From: Minisyncoccota bacterium
GTDB taxonomy: Bacteria; Patescibacteriota; Minisyncoccia; Phycocordibacterales; UBA9973
Direction: 5' to 3'
DNA: 35,744 nucleotides
NCBI GenBank assembly: GCA_016649835.1
Contig: JAENWX010000003.1
Span: forward strand, 1-35,744
This document shows, one piece after another, positions 25,745 through 34,844 of the stretch. A program made the position numbers and the translations under genes. The notes under the pieces are model-generated. The model did no database searches. It was not told the DNA's origin and saw only the letters and a program-made list of their open reading frames with translations. The first letter of the stretch is position 1, and each line of letters begins with the position of its first letter.

Positions 25745-26056
25745 ATAAGAACGAAAAATCTTTCGAATCTTGCACGCACTAGGTGAGACCGTGAGTACAC
25801 TTTTCGCCTATTACATAGGCAGGTACTTTTCCGCCTATGGCAAGGAAAAGTCTTTCGAATCTTCCTCACGGTTCGATTTACTAATCGCACACGCGAGACC
25901 GTGAATACACTTTTCGGTCCCTACTGGACCAGTACACCTTTTCGTTTCGGTTAACACCGAAAAACGAAAAGCTTTTCGAATCTCGCACGAAAGCCAAGCA
26001 GTTGGCTTTCTCGTCTCCACATATTTAAAAAGCCCTAGCGGGTTTTTTAAATATGC
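25745..26056 (-). repeat. tRNA-3'-flanking hairpin mosaic (Ser-GCT locus)
   Basis: Two units of gaccgtgaRtacacttttcg..[stem]..ttttcg..[stem]..cgaaaagtctttcgaatc; mirrored tRNA end at 26015-26060. Confidence 0.85.
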
Positions 26057-26142
26057 GGAGCCGGCGAGATTCGAACTCGCGAGGGGTTTTATCCCCTGCA
26101 TCTTTAGCAAAGATGTACCTTAGACCACTCGGACACGGCTCC
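26057..26142 (-). tRNA. tRNA-Ser (GCT)
   Basis: Anticodon stem/loop CATCT TTGCTAA AGATG; long variable arm; T-arm GCGAG TTCGAAT CTCGC; acceptor GGAGCCG/CGGCTCC. Confidence 0.95.
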
Positions 26143-26232
26143 TTAAACACTTTAATACCTTATCATATTTAACATTTTTACTCAAAAAACTCATTTTATG
26201 TTTCAAGATAAATATGCTAATATAAGCAAATT

Positions 26233-26319
26233 GGATGAGTGGCCGAGAGGCTTAAGGCAGCGGTTTACTAAACCGCCGTCCCTTTACCGGGACCGTGAGT
26301 TCGAATCTCACCTCATCCG
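26233..26319 (+). tRNA. tRNA-Ser with ACT anticodon
   Basis: GGATGAG-TG-GCC..GGC-A-GCGGT TTACTAA ACCGC-long variable arm-GTGAG TTCGAAT CTCAC-CTCATCC-G; G73 and type II structure indicate Ser. Confidence 0.85.
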
Positions 26320-26368
26320 CATGTTGAAAAAATTGCCCCTATTAAGGGGCTTTTTTCTTATGCGGATG
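26314..26368 (+). terminator. Terminator hairpin of tRNA-Ser(ACT) with mirrored tRNA end
   Basis: catccgcat...gcccc tatta aggggcttttttctt atgcggatg. Confidence 0.85.
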
Positions 26369-26645
26369 CGAAGACGTGAACTGCTCATTTAGTAAAATGA
26401 CCTACTGGGTTCACGTCTGGGTGAGATTCGAACAGCGGAGTCATATTTTGTTAGCAAACAAAATAGACGAGCTGGTGCCCAGACAAAACTTTTTGACGAA
26501 AAAGTTTTAGTCGCGGGCGAAACATGTACTCATGGTCTCGGGAGGAAGATTCGAAAGACTTTTCCTTGCCGTAGACGGAAATACCTCATTTAGTAAAATG
26601 ACCTACTGGGCGCCGCAGTATTGGCGAATCTCACCGCCTCCCCAT
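26321..26645 (+). repeat. tRNA-3'-flanking hairpin mosaic (Ser-ACT locus)
   Basis: Antisense pieces gcggatg, ggtgagattcgaac; hairpins; exact 26 bp repeat ctcatttagtaaaatgacctactggg at 26384-26409 and 26585-26610. Confidence 0.85.
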
Positions 26646-26672
26646 TCACACATATTCTGATATAATATTTAC

Positions 26673-26801
26673 ATGAAAATGGAACTCAATAAAACCAAAA
26701 CACTAATACTTCTTTTTATATTTATTACAATTGGTGGAATTATTTTATACGGAGAAAATAATCCTAATAACTTTTCGCCATTAGATTACATAATTAAATA
26801 A
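26673..26801 (+). CDS. Small (42 aa) single-pass membrane protein, absent from the ORF track
   Basis: MKMELNKTKTLILLFIFITIGGIILYGENNPNNFSPLDYIIK*; upstream tataat. Confidence 0.55.
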   Translation: MKMELNKTKTLILLFIFITIGGIILYGENNPNNFSPLDYIIK

Positions 26802-26805
26802 GTTT

Positions 26806-27660
26806 TTATTTCAATGATTCTACAAAGCGGATTATAGTTTCTTTAATTTTTGCTGACTTATGAGACTTGGCTATAAATGAAATTTTTATAGAAACTTCTC
26901 CTTTTTCGTTGTAATCGAAATCTATTTTATATTTCTTTCCAGCGTAACCTTTAAAGTGCCCCACTTTTAAAATACTTCTTTTGGGTAATAGCTCTTCTAA
27001 ATAATCTTCAATTTTTTTCATCCAGGCATCAAAGTTATCTGGAAAATTCTCATTATTGTAATAAATGGATAAAGATATTTTATTGTAATCTCCAGACTTG
27101 AGTTGCTGCTGATTAACTATCTGACCCAAAAACATAAAATTGGGAATATGGTGGAGCCTTCCGTTGTATTCTCCGTTTTCGTCTTTTCCAATAAGATCAG
27201 TATACAAAGGTTTTACTCTTAAAATTTCTCCCAAAAAATTATCTATTTGAATATTATCTCCAGATTTATAATTTGATAAAATATAAAAAAATGAAACTAA
27301 AGAAGCAAGAGGTTCTTTTAAGATTATAATAAGTGCACCTGTAGCAACTGCCAAAATACTAAAAGCTTGCACATTGTATGCACCCAACACTGCAATAATA
27401 CCTATAAAAATAATTACAAAACGAATAATATCAATGTGCTGGATTTGTTTATTGTGTTCAACTGACAAATCTTCTATTTGTTCAATAGATTCAATGCTTT
27501 CTTTTTTAAGCTTAAATTCTTTTACTTTTTGACGCTTTACGTGTCTCAAAACTAACTCTATAAATATAAACAACAATAAGAGTGCCGCGGCACTTAGATT
27601 TTGCCCATATGAAAATGATTGAAAGAATGACATATGCTGATTATATCTTAAAAAGAACAA
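26806..27660 (-). CDS. MscS-family mechanosensitive channel-like membrane protein
   Basis: Multiple TM segments; AFSILAVATGALIIILKEPLASLVSFFYILSNYKSGDNIQIDNFLGEILRVKPLYT. Confidence 0.8.
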   Translation of the reverse strand: MFFLRYNQHMSFFQSFSYGQNLSAAALLLLFIFIELVLRHVKRQKVKEFKLKKESIESIEQIEDLSVEHNKQIQHIDIIRFVIIFIGIIAVLGAYNVQAFSILAVATGALIIILKEPLASLVSFFYILSNYKSGDNIQIDNFLGEILRVKPLYTDLIGKDENGEYNGRLHHIPNFMFLGQIVNQQQLKSGDYNKISLSIYYNNENFPDNFDAWMKKIEDYLEELLPKRSILKVGHFKGYAGKKYKIDFDYNEKGEVSIKISFIAKSHKSAKIKETIIRFVESLK

Positions 27661-27728
27661 AATATAAACAGGGTCTTTTATTCTAAAATAAAATATTTCT
27701 TGTTATTTTATATGATATAATTTAAAAC

Positions 27729-29915
27729 ATGAATTTAGGTGATAAAATTGAATCTCATTTTAGAATAGATATAAATCAAAAAAAAGCACTGGCTAAACTC
27801 GGAATACATGAAGTCCGAGATCTTTTATATTATTTTCCTTCTAGATATACAGATATAAGTGAATTTCGTTATATAAACACTTTAAAAGATGGTGAGCAGG
27901 CCACAATAGTTGGAATCATATCTAACCTTCAAACAAAAAAAGGTTTTAAAAGTAAAATTCCTATGGGCCAAGCCACTATTACTGACCTAACTGGCAAGCT
28001 AAATATTATTTGGTTTCATCAGCCGTACTTGGCAAAGATGCTAAAAGAAGGTTCTACTGTAAGAGTTACAGGTAAAGTATCCGAAAACAAAACTTACGGA
28101 CTAACTCTTACGAACCCAGAAATAAATAAAGAAGATATTCTTCCTATTGATTTACATGATTCACTTTTTCAGAAAAAAGAAGGAGTTGAACAATTTGGAT
28201 ACCCAGTCTACCCTGAATCAAGAGGAGTAACATCAAAATGGATGTATCATGCTATTAATAAAATTCTTAAATCTGATTGCGTAAATAATATTCAAGATTA
28301 TTTAGATAAAGAAATTTTAAATAAATATAAACTACCAAGCCTTCATACTGCTCTAGTCTGGATACACTCTCCTCAAAAAAAAGAGCATGCGGAAATTGCC
28401 CGCAAAAGATTTGCTTTTGAAGAAGTATTTTTTATACAACTTGCTCGCCAGCAAGAAAGAAAAAAATATGAGGAATTATATTCTTATAAACTTATAGTTA
28501 AAGACAGCGATATAAAAGATTTCGTTTCTCGTTTTCCTTTCAAACCTACAACTTCTCAAAGTAGTACTATTCATACAATTTTAGAGGATTTAAAAAAAGA
28601 TAAACCAATGTCACGCTTAGTAGAAGGAGATGTTGGAAGTGGTAAAACTTTCGTGGCTGCAACAATAGCATATGCTGTTATTAAAAACAGACCAGTGGGT
28701 CAATCTTTTGGAAATCTCCAGGTTGCTTACATGGCACCTACTGAAGTGCTAGCCACACAACTATTTGAAAATTTTACTCAATATTTTGAACATACCGGTA
28801 TATCTATTGCCCTTATAACATCATCTGGTTGCCGTAAATTCCCTAGCAAATCAGGTGGGTGGAAGGATGGACAACAGATTAAAACCTGGACTCCTATAGC
28901 AAAGAACCAGCTTCTTAAATGGATTAAAAACGGTGAAATACCAATAGTGATAGGCACTCATTCTCTAATATCCAAATCAATAGAATTTGAAGATTTAGGC
29001 TTAGTTATTATTGATGAGCAACATAGATTTGGAACAAATCAAAGAATGAAACTCGCAAAAAAAGAAGGCCACTCTCCTCATTATCTTTCTATGACAGCTA
29101 CGCCTATTCCACGAACTTTAGCACTTACAATATACGGAGACTTGGATTTATCAATAATTGACCAAATGCCTTTGGGGCGAAAAACTGTTATCACTGAAAT
29201 AGTTTCCGAAAATAAAAGACTGGAAGCTTACGAAAAAATTAAAAAAGAATTGGAGAGTGGTCGCCAGCTATATGTAATTTGTCCAAAGATTGACGAGACA
29301 ACAGACGACGAAGATAAAATAAAACTTGATGTAAAGTCTGTAACAAGCGAAGCTAAAAGATTACAGAAAGAAGTTTTCCAAAATTATCGTATTGATATAA
29401 TGCATAGTAAAATGACCAAACAAAAAAAGGAATTGGTTATGAAGGAATTTGCGGAACACAAGATAGATATTCTTGTGTCTACTTCTGTTATTGAAGTTGG
29501 AGTTAATATTCCAAATTCAACTGTAATTATTATTGAGGGGGCAGAGAGATTTGGTCTTGCTCAGCTTCACCAGCTTCGTGGAAGAGTAATACGTTCTAAC
29601 TATCAATCATATTGTTATTTATTTGCGGATGCAAAAAGCGATAAAACTATAGACAGATTAAAAGCTTTAACAAAAGCAGCAAATGGATTTGAACTTGCTG
29701 AACTTGATTTGTCTTTAAGAGGAGCCGGGCTACTAGGTGGCGACAAACAATGGGGCATCACAGATATTGGGATGGAGGCTCTCCGAAATATAAAGATGGT
29801 GGAAGCTGCAAGAACAGAAGCTATAAATATAATTCAAAATGATGTTGAATTAAAAAATTCTCCCCTTTTGGCAAATACTCTCTCGGCTAAAAATATTAAG
29901 CTGCATTTTGAATAA
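27729..29915 (+). CDS. recG: ATP-dependent DNA helicase RecG
   Basis: VEGDVGSGKTFVA, IIDEQHRFGTNQR, SMTATPIPRTLALTIYGDLDLSIIDQMPLGRK, QLHQLRGRV. Confidence 0.97.
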   Translation: MNLGDKIESHFRIDINQKKALAKLGIHEVRDLLYYFPSRYTDISEFRYINTLKDGEQATIVGIISNLQTKKGFKSKIPMGQATITDLTGKLNIIWFHQPYLAKMLKEGSTVRVTGKVSENKTYGLTLTNPEINKEDILPIDLHDSLFQKKEGVEQFGYPVYPESRGVTSKWMYHAINKILKSDCVNNIQDYLDKEILNKYKLPSLHTALVWIHSPQKKEHAEIARKRFAFEEVFFIQLARQQERKKYEELYSYKLIVKDSDIKDFVSRFPFKPTTSQSSTIHTILEDLKKDKPMSRLVEGDVGSGKTFVAATIAYAVIKNRPVGQSFGNLQVAYMAPTEVLATQLFENFTQYFEHTGISIALITSSGCRKFPSKSGGWKDGQQIKTWTPIAKNQLLKWIKNGEIPIVIGTHSLISKSIEFEDLGLVIIDEQHRFGTNQRMKLAKKEGHSPHYLSMTATPIPRTLALTIYGDLDLSIIDQMPLGRKTVITEIVSENKRLEAYEKIKKELESGRQLYVICPKIDETTDDEDKIKLDVKSVTSEAKRLQKEVFQNYRIDIMHSKMTKQKKELVMKEFAEHKIDILVSTSVIEVGVNIPNSTVIIIEGAERFGLAQLHQLRGRVIRSNYQSYCYLFADAKSDKTIDRLKALTKAANGFELAELDLSLRGAGLLGGDKQWGITDIGMEALRNIKMVEAARTEAINIIQNDVELKNSPLLANTLSAKNIKLHFE

Positions 29916-29945
29916 AAAATACCCCATAAGGGGTATTTTTTATTC
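29915..29945. terminator. Bidirectional terminator
   Basis: aaaaaataccccataaggggtatttttta between recG and the convergent ORF. Confidence 0.9.
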
Positions 29946-29953
29946 AAAATTAT

Positions 29954-32900
29954 TTATTTTGTTTTTTCTTGTTCAGCTTTAGTTATCTTTATATTGCCGT
30001 TCTTTAATTCTCCTTCTAATTCATTTTTATCATACGACACTAAAGTTTCTACTCCCTTGCTGTCTGTATAGATTGCTTCAATTTTAGTTTTTCCAAAAAA
30101 TCCAAAGAATCCGCCGCTTGAAATTACTTTTGTAACTTTAAAGGAACCACTTTCACTCTTAAATTCGGTACCTATTTTTGATAAATCTTTTGCAGTAAAT
30201 ACTTTTTCTGCAGTAGATATATTTGTAGGAGTTTTTCCTAAGACTTCCTCTGGTTTCTTTTTTTCTTCTGTTGTTACTGTTTTTTGTTCAACTTCTGTAG
30301 TTTTCACAATTTCAGGGTTAACTTCAGACTCACCCTTATTTATACCTCTACCATCCTCTGCTTCACTTTTATCTAAACGTTTAATTCCTGCATCAGTAAA
30401 TTCAACAACATCACCTGCTTTGTATGTTTCGTTTGAAGTTTCTACTTTTTTCGAGATACTTAGAAGGCCATCTAATTCATCTCCGATTTTCATTACTTCT
30501 TCCTTGTTCCAAGTTATATTTTTACCTTCTTCAATATGATTAAGTTCGTTATATCTTTTTTTACCATAAGCGGACTTAAAATCTTTTTCAGTTAAAGTAA
30601 GGACTCCTTCGGATGATTGCTCTTTTTTATTTATCATCTTAAGGTCATCATACATTCCGTCATATTCTTCTTTGCTAATTTTATTAACAACATCTTTTTT
30701 CTCAATCTTATCTATATCATCTGCCACAACCGGAGCTACATCAATTTTATCTATATCTTCTTTGGTGACAGTAGTTACATCAATTTTATTTATATCTTCT
30801 TCAGAGATTTGTTCTGGTTTTATTTCCTTTGCTTGATTAACTTTTCCAAGAGGTCTATGAGCAACCAACGGAACAAACAATGGCATCTCTGTTCCCATAG
30901 TTGGACTAAGATTATCGATAGTTACATCTACATGTGAGGGAACGATATCTTTTATTTTATCTAGGCCTTCTCCAACCACTGTACTAAGAGTTCGAATATG
31001 TTCAACTCCATTTTTATCTATTCCCATTTTCTGAACAATCTCAATAAATTTTGCATGTGAGACCATATGTCCGTCAGGGCCAGGGCTAAAAATTTGTTGC
31101 ATTAGTGGATTATTGTGGTCAAAAATAATATTTCCACTTGCATCAATAGGAACAGGAATTCCTTGGCCTTGATGTGATCCGTCTAGAAATATCATCGCCA
31201 TTAGGTTACCCTTACCCATTGCTTCTTGAGCATTTACAGACAAACCATCTTGAAATGAACCTCCTGGTGTCATATGAGAAATATTTAAAACATAATCTCC
31301 ATTTTCTGCTACACCAGTTCCGTTTATACCACCCCAATGAGTACCTAGCTCATTTAAGTCTGCTCCGAGTAATTTGCCAGTCTCAGGATCTACGTTCATG
31401 CCTGTATCGTTCCCATACCACAAATCATGATTAACATTTATTGTTTCTCCAGGGTGGTTTGCTAGCCAGTCTTGCGCACTACCCGTTATTTCTTTAGTAG
31501 AATCAATCACGCTATGAGTAGCTGTTGCTAAAATTCCATCTTGTCCAAGTCTTTGAATAGATGCTGCATCTAAACCTCCATTTACATCAAATGTTGGCTG
31601 AAAATGACTTGTTACAACATGGTCTCCTCTTAATAAATCAAACGTACCATCGGCATTATTTACCAAACTAGTGCCTTCTGGAATATTTATATCATGTCCA
31701 TTAAATACTGCTGTAATTGCATTCCCCATACCCATATGAGATGGGTTTCCAGACACCCAACCACGAATATGTTCAAATGGTGTTTGAATAGAAGCATGAC
31801 CCTCTTCTGGCTTAACTAAACCTTCAACAAAACCTTGAACATCATCTTTAAAGAAAGCTAGACCTTCTTGAATTGTTCCTCCAATAATTAAACCGACTAC
31901 AGCTGTTTGGGCCATTTTTTTAGCGATACGTCCTGCTTTATATTTACGGAAAGCTTTATCCTGAGCAGTAATTCCTTTTTCTCCACCTAGCAATGTATCT
32001 TCGATAACTTGTGTTTGTTCTGCCAAAAGAGCTTCAAAAGTTTTTCCGTCTTTCAAACCATCTTTTAGATCACCTTCAAGTCTTTTGCGTAATTCTACTT
32101 TTGCTCTTGCTGTTAGAATAGTAAGGTCAGTGCTCTCCTTTTCAACATTACCAATTCCTGAATATGAAATAAGGTCTATTTTATTTCTTGCATTAAGTCC
32201 TTTGCGCGCATCTATTTCACCTAGACTTGCAATAATTTTATCTATATCTTCTTGTTTAATATCTTTTGGAACATCTTTACCGTCTTTATCTATATCAAAC
32301 ATTAAATCGCGTAAATTTTGAGCAAGAACATTTGAGCTTTCCATTGTGTATGCAAATCTATCTAATTGTTCTCTACTCTTATCACCTTTTTCTGTTTCAC
32401 TCCCTTCAGCTGCTTCAATATCGCGTTGTTTTTTATCAAGAACAACCTTCCTACTTGCACCTACGCCTGCAGATAGAGCAGCAAGAGCTACCGAACCACC
32501 TAAAGAAAATAATGCTGCCGCCTTACTAGTCATAAGCTTCTTGCTTAATCCCACCGAAAGAGAATAGGTTAAGCCAATTGCAGTAGAAACAACTGCTGGG
32601 CTGATAAATTTACCAACAGGAGTTTTATTTGTCCAATCCACCGCTTTATCTATCATATTAAAATGAGCTTCTGTTTTAAGACTACTTTTTGCCTTACCAA
32701 TAACAATTTCTAAATCAAAATCTAACTCTTCTATTTTAGCACCATGCTCTATAGCAAGACGTGCATTTTGAGCGATTTCAAAAAGATTGTCTGCGTAATG
32801 ATTAGCACCTTTTAATAAATCTTCACCTTTTAAAATCTTTATTGAATTATTTTTACCAGTTTTAAAAGCCTCTTCATCTATCTTGCTCATTGCATAATCA

Positions 32901-33394
32901 TTTATCAAACTTTTTAGCTCAGTTTTTGCTTTTATTGTTTCTGGGTCTTTATCGTCGAGCATTTTTTTAGCTTCTCCTTCAGCAAGTGTACCTTCATAGT
33001 CGGAAGTGAAACGGTCAGAAATTGCTTTCATAGTATTTTCATGAGCTGTTTTGTCTTTGTTTTCTAATCTTCCTGTATAAATATTTCCAGTACTATCTAT
33101 TTCCTCTTTTACTTTATTAACTTCCTTTTGTCTATAATATTCATCAAAAAATGTATGTTTCCACATTTTTTTAAAGAAACCAATTTTATTGCTTCCGTAT
33201 GATTCAGCCATATTTGCATCAGCTGCTTTTCTGGCTTCATTTTCTGCTAACTCTGATATATTTACTATGGACACACCTTGTTTAACTTTCTCTAGTGCGC
33301 TTTGCTTAGCTGATTCATTAATCTGCATTTCTGAATTTCCATCTTTTATATCATTATTTTCGTTATTTATTATTTTTTTTGGAGGTATATCCAT
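29954..33394 (-). CDS. Large hypothetical protein with TM segments and short EDIDKIDV-type repeats
   Basis: 1146 aa ORF; FISPAVVSTAIGLTYSLSVGLSKKLMTSKAAALFSLGGSVALAALSAGVGA; repeats EDINKIDVTTVTKEDIDKIDVAPVVADDIDKIE. Confidence 0.85.
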   Translation of the reverse strand: MDIPPKKIINNENNDIKDGNSEMQINESAKQSALEKVKQGVSIVNISELAENEARKAADANMAESYGSNKIGFFKKMWKHTFFDEYYRQKEVNKVKEEIDSTGNIYTGRLENKDKTAHENTMKAISDRFTSDYEGTLAEGEAKKMLDDKDPETIKAKTELKSLINDYAMSKIDEEAFKTGKNNSIKILKGEDLLKGANHYADNLFEIAQNARLAIEHGAKIEELDFDLEIVIGKAKSSLKTEAHFNMIDKAVDWTNKTPVGKFISPAVVSTAIGLTYSLSVGLSKKLMTSKAAALFSLGGSVALAALSAGVGASRKVVLDKKQRDIEAAEGSETEKGDKSREQLDRFAYTMESSNVLAQNLRDLMFDIDKDGKDVPKDIKQEDIDKIIASLGEIDARKGLNARNKIDLISYSGIGNVEKESTDLTILTARAKVELRKRLEGDLKDGLKDGKTFEALLAEQTQVIEDTLLGGEKGITAQDKAFRKYKAGRIAKKMAQTAVVGLIIGGTIQEGLAFFKDDVQGFVEGLVKPEEGHASIQTPFEHIRGWVSGNPSHMGMGNAITAVFNGHDINIPEGTSLVNNADGTFDLLRGDHVVTSHFQPTFDVNGGLDAASIQRLGQDGILATATHSVIDSTKEITGSAQDWLANHPGETINVNHDLWYGNDTGMNVDPETGKLLGADLNELGTHWGGINGTGVAENGDYVLNISHMTPGGSFQDGLSVNAQEAMGKGNLMAMIFLDGSHQGQGIPVPIDASGNIIFDHNNPLMQQIFSPGPDGHMVSHAKFIEIVQKMGIDKNGVEHIRTLSTVVGEGLDKIKDIVPSHVDVTIDNLSPTMGTEMPLFVPLVAHRPLGKVNQAKEIKPEQISEEDINKIDVTTVTKEDIDKIDVAPVVADDIDKIEKKDVVNKISKEEYDGMYDDLKMINKKEQSSEGVLTLTEKDFKSAYGKKRYNELNHIEEGKNITWNKEEVMKIGDELDGLLSISKKVETSNETYKAGDVVEFTDAGIKRLDKSEAEDGRGINKGESEVNPEIVKTTEVEQKTVTTEEKKKPEEVLGKTPTNISTAEKVFTAKDLSKIGTEFKSESGSFKVTKVISSGGFFGFFGKTKIEAIYTDSKGVETLVSYDKNELEGELKNGNIKITKAEQEKTK

Positions 33395-33427
33395 GTTAGT
33401 AATTTAAGTTAGTGAATAATATACTAT

Positions 33428-33754
33428 TTATGAAAGATAAGTTTGTTTAAATACAATAAGTTCTGTTGCTATTAACTGTGATAAACCTGGAATATTATCT
33501 GAGCAAAACTTTTGCATCTCAGTATCTGAAACATCTTTATCCATTAAATCATTAAATTCTGCAAGTTTTTCTTCTGAAAGATTACTAATGATAACCATAT
33601 TTACGGCGTCTTCTACTCTACTCAATAAATCCTTCTTGATTTGATCAATAACTTCCTTTTCTAAATCTGCTGGATAATTTTTCTCTGCAACTAGACGGTC
33701 AACAAACATTTGTAAATCTAAACTCTCACCTGTTTTTTTTGTTTCTTCGTTCAT
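33428..33754 (-). CDS. DUF5663-like small protein
   Basis: DLQMFVDRLVAEKNYPADLEKEVIDQIKKDLLSRVEDAVNMVIISNLSEEKLAEFNDLMD. Confidence 0.75.
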   Translation of the reverse strand: MNEETKKTGESLDLQMFVDRLVAEKNYPADLEKEVIDQIKKDLLSRVEDAVNMVIISNLSEEKLAEFNDLMDKDVSDTEMQKFCSDNIPGLSQLIATELIVFKQTYLS

Positions 33755-33906
33755 AATATAAATAGTTAATTATTAATTTTAATTATATTCATTATATACT
33801 TATTTGCCAAAGCAATATAATTGTTATTATATTATAACATATTTATATACATAATGTCAATGGATATAAATGACCAGTAAATACAATTTATTTAATTTTG
33901 AGTATA

Positions 33907-33942
33907 AAAAATACCACTAAGTTAAACTTAGTGGTATGTTTT
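33907..33942 (-). terminator. Terminator
   Basis: aaaaaataccactaagttaaacttagtggtatgttttt. Confidence 0.85.
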
Positions 33943-33959
33943 TGGTTAAGAAGTTGGGA

Positions 33960-34763
33960 TTATTTCCCTTCTTCTTTTAATGGCTCGGTTTTTTGTTCTT
34001 CAACAACAGGGGCAGGGGCAGGTTTTTCTACTCCATGATTAAAAAATTTTGCAGACATTACAAAAAGGTTTTCATTTTTCTCAATAAACAATCGAGAAAG
34101 TTGATTCTTTTTTGCACTATCTGACAAAATATCCAGTGCATGATCCTGGAAATCTTGCTCGCGTCCCAAAAGAGTTGCCCGTGTGGCTAGGTCAATATTG
34201 CCTCCGTTATGGATAGCAATATGAACAGCAGTAGATGAACTAATTTCTACTTTATTATTTTTTTGATAGTAATCTATCAACCAAACAACAAATGCAATTA
34301 GTGCTCCAATCAGCAACCATCCCCACCAAGGAATTCCTGAATCAGATTTTATTGGTGTAGAGGTTGTTGTTGTTACAGTTTCTTCAACCGTATAACTTGG
34401 AATAAGAATTTCGTTTCCGATTTTAACAACCTCTCCAGGATAGATTATTACAATCCATTGCTTTCTTTCTGGATTGAAATAAATTCTGCCGGGAGCATTT
34501 AGAAATGGGTTCATGGCTATTATTTCACGCCATTTAAATCCTGTTCCGTATTCCTTTTCAGAATAACCCCAAACAGTTTCACCTTTTACAACCACTTTGG
34601 TTTTTATAGTAAAACCATTCATGTCCGAAATGGAGGTTTTGGTTGTTGTTGTCGTAGTTACAACCTTTGATGAAGGTTGGTTACCACATGAACTAATCAT
34701 AAACGCCATAACGGCAACGGTTAAAAATACAATTTTTCTCATCTTTACGTTTTTTGTTTTCAA
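33960..34763 (-). CDS. Lipoprotein with LysM-like segment and single TM
   Basis: Signal peptide with lipobox-like ISSC; VVVKGETVWGYSEKEYGTGFKWREIIAMNP; GIPWWGWLLIGALIAFVVWLI. Confidence 0.7.
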   Translation of the reverse strand: MKTKNVKMRKIVFLTVAVMAFMISSCGNQPSSKVVTTTTTTKTSISDMNGFTIKTKVVVKGETVWGYSEKEYGTGFKWREIIAMNPFLNAPGRIYFNPERKQWIVIIYPGEVVKIGNEILIPSYTVEETVTTTTSTPIKSDSGIPWWGWLLIGALIAFVVWLIDYYQKNNKVEISSSTAVHIAIHNGGNIDLATRATLLGREQDFQDHALDILSDSAKKNQLSRLFIEKNENLFVMSAKFFNHGVEKPAPAPVVEEQKTEPLKEEGK

Positions 34764-34800
34764 ATTTGGTCCTTAGTTGGAAGCCAAACGATTTAGGTAT

Positions 34801-34828
34801 ATTATAGCAGATTAGAGAAAATTGTCAA
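34801..34828 (-). promoter_or_regulatory. Sigma70-like promoter (TTGACA N16 TATAAT)
   Basis: Minus strand TTGACAATTTTCTCTAATCTGCTATAAT. Confidence 0.75.
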
Positions 34829-34844
34829 GCGGGTGATGTGGCTC

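Noticed and set aside
25920-25935. tactggaccagta as a stand-alone operator palindrome
   Set aside because: It occurs as part of the larger tRNA-flanking modules at several sites, so it is better treated as one stem of that family.
25835-26110. ORF on - strand overlapping tRNA-Ser(GCT)
   Set aside because: Its translation runs through the tRNA and the hairpin mosaic; the open frame is a by-product of repeated structured DNA.
28800-28915. Extra segment in RecG (GCRKFPSKSGGWKDGQQIKTWTPI)
   Set aside because: Looks unusual against model RecG, but I believe a similar segment occurs in other CPR RecG proteins; the DNA shows no palindromic structure.
30617-30937. 106 aa + strand ORF (MLFFIYHLKVIIHSVIF...)
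   Set aside because: Antisense to the repeat block of the 1146 aa gene; its repeats simply mirror the KEDIDKID codons.
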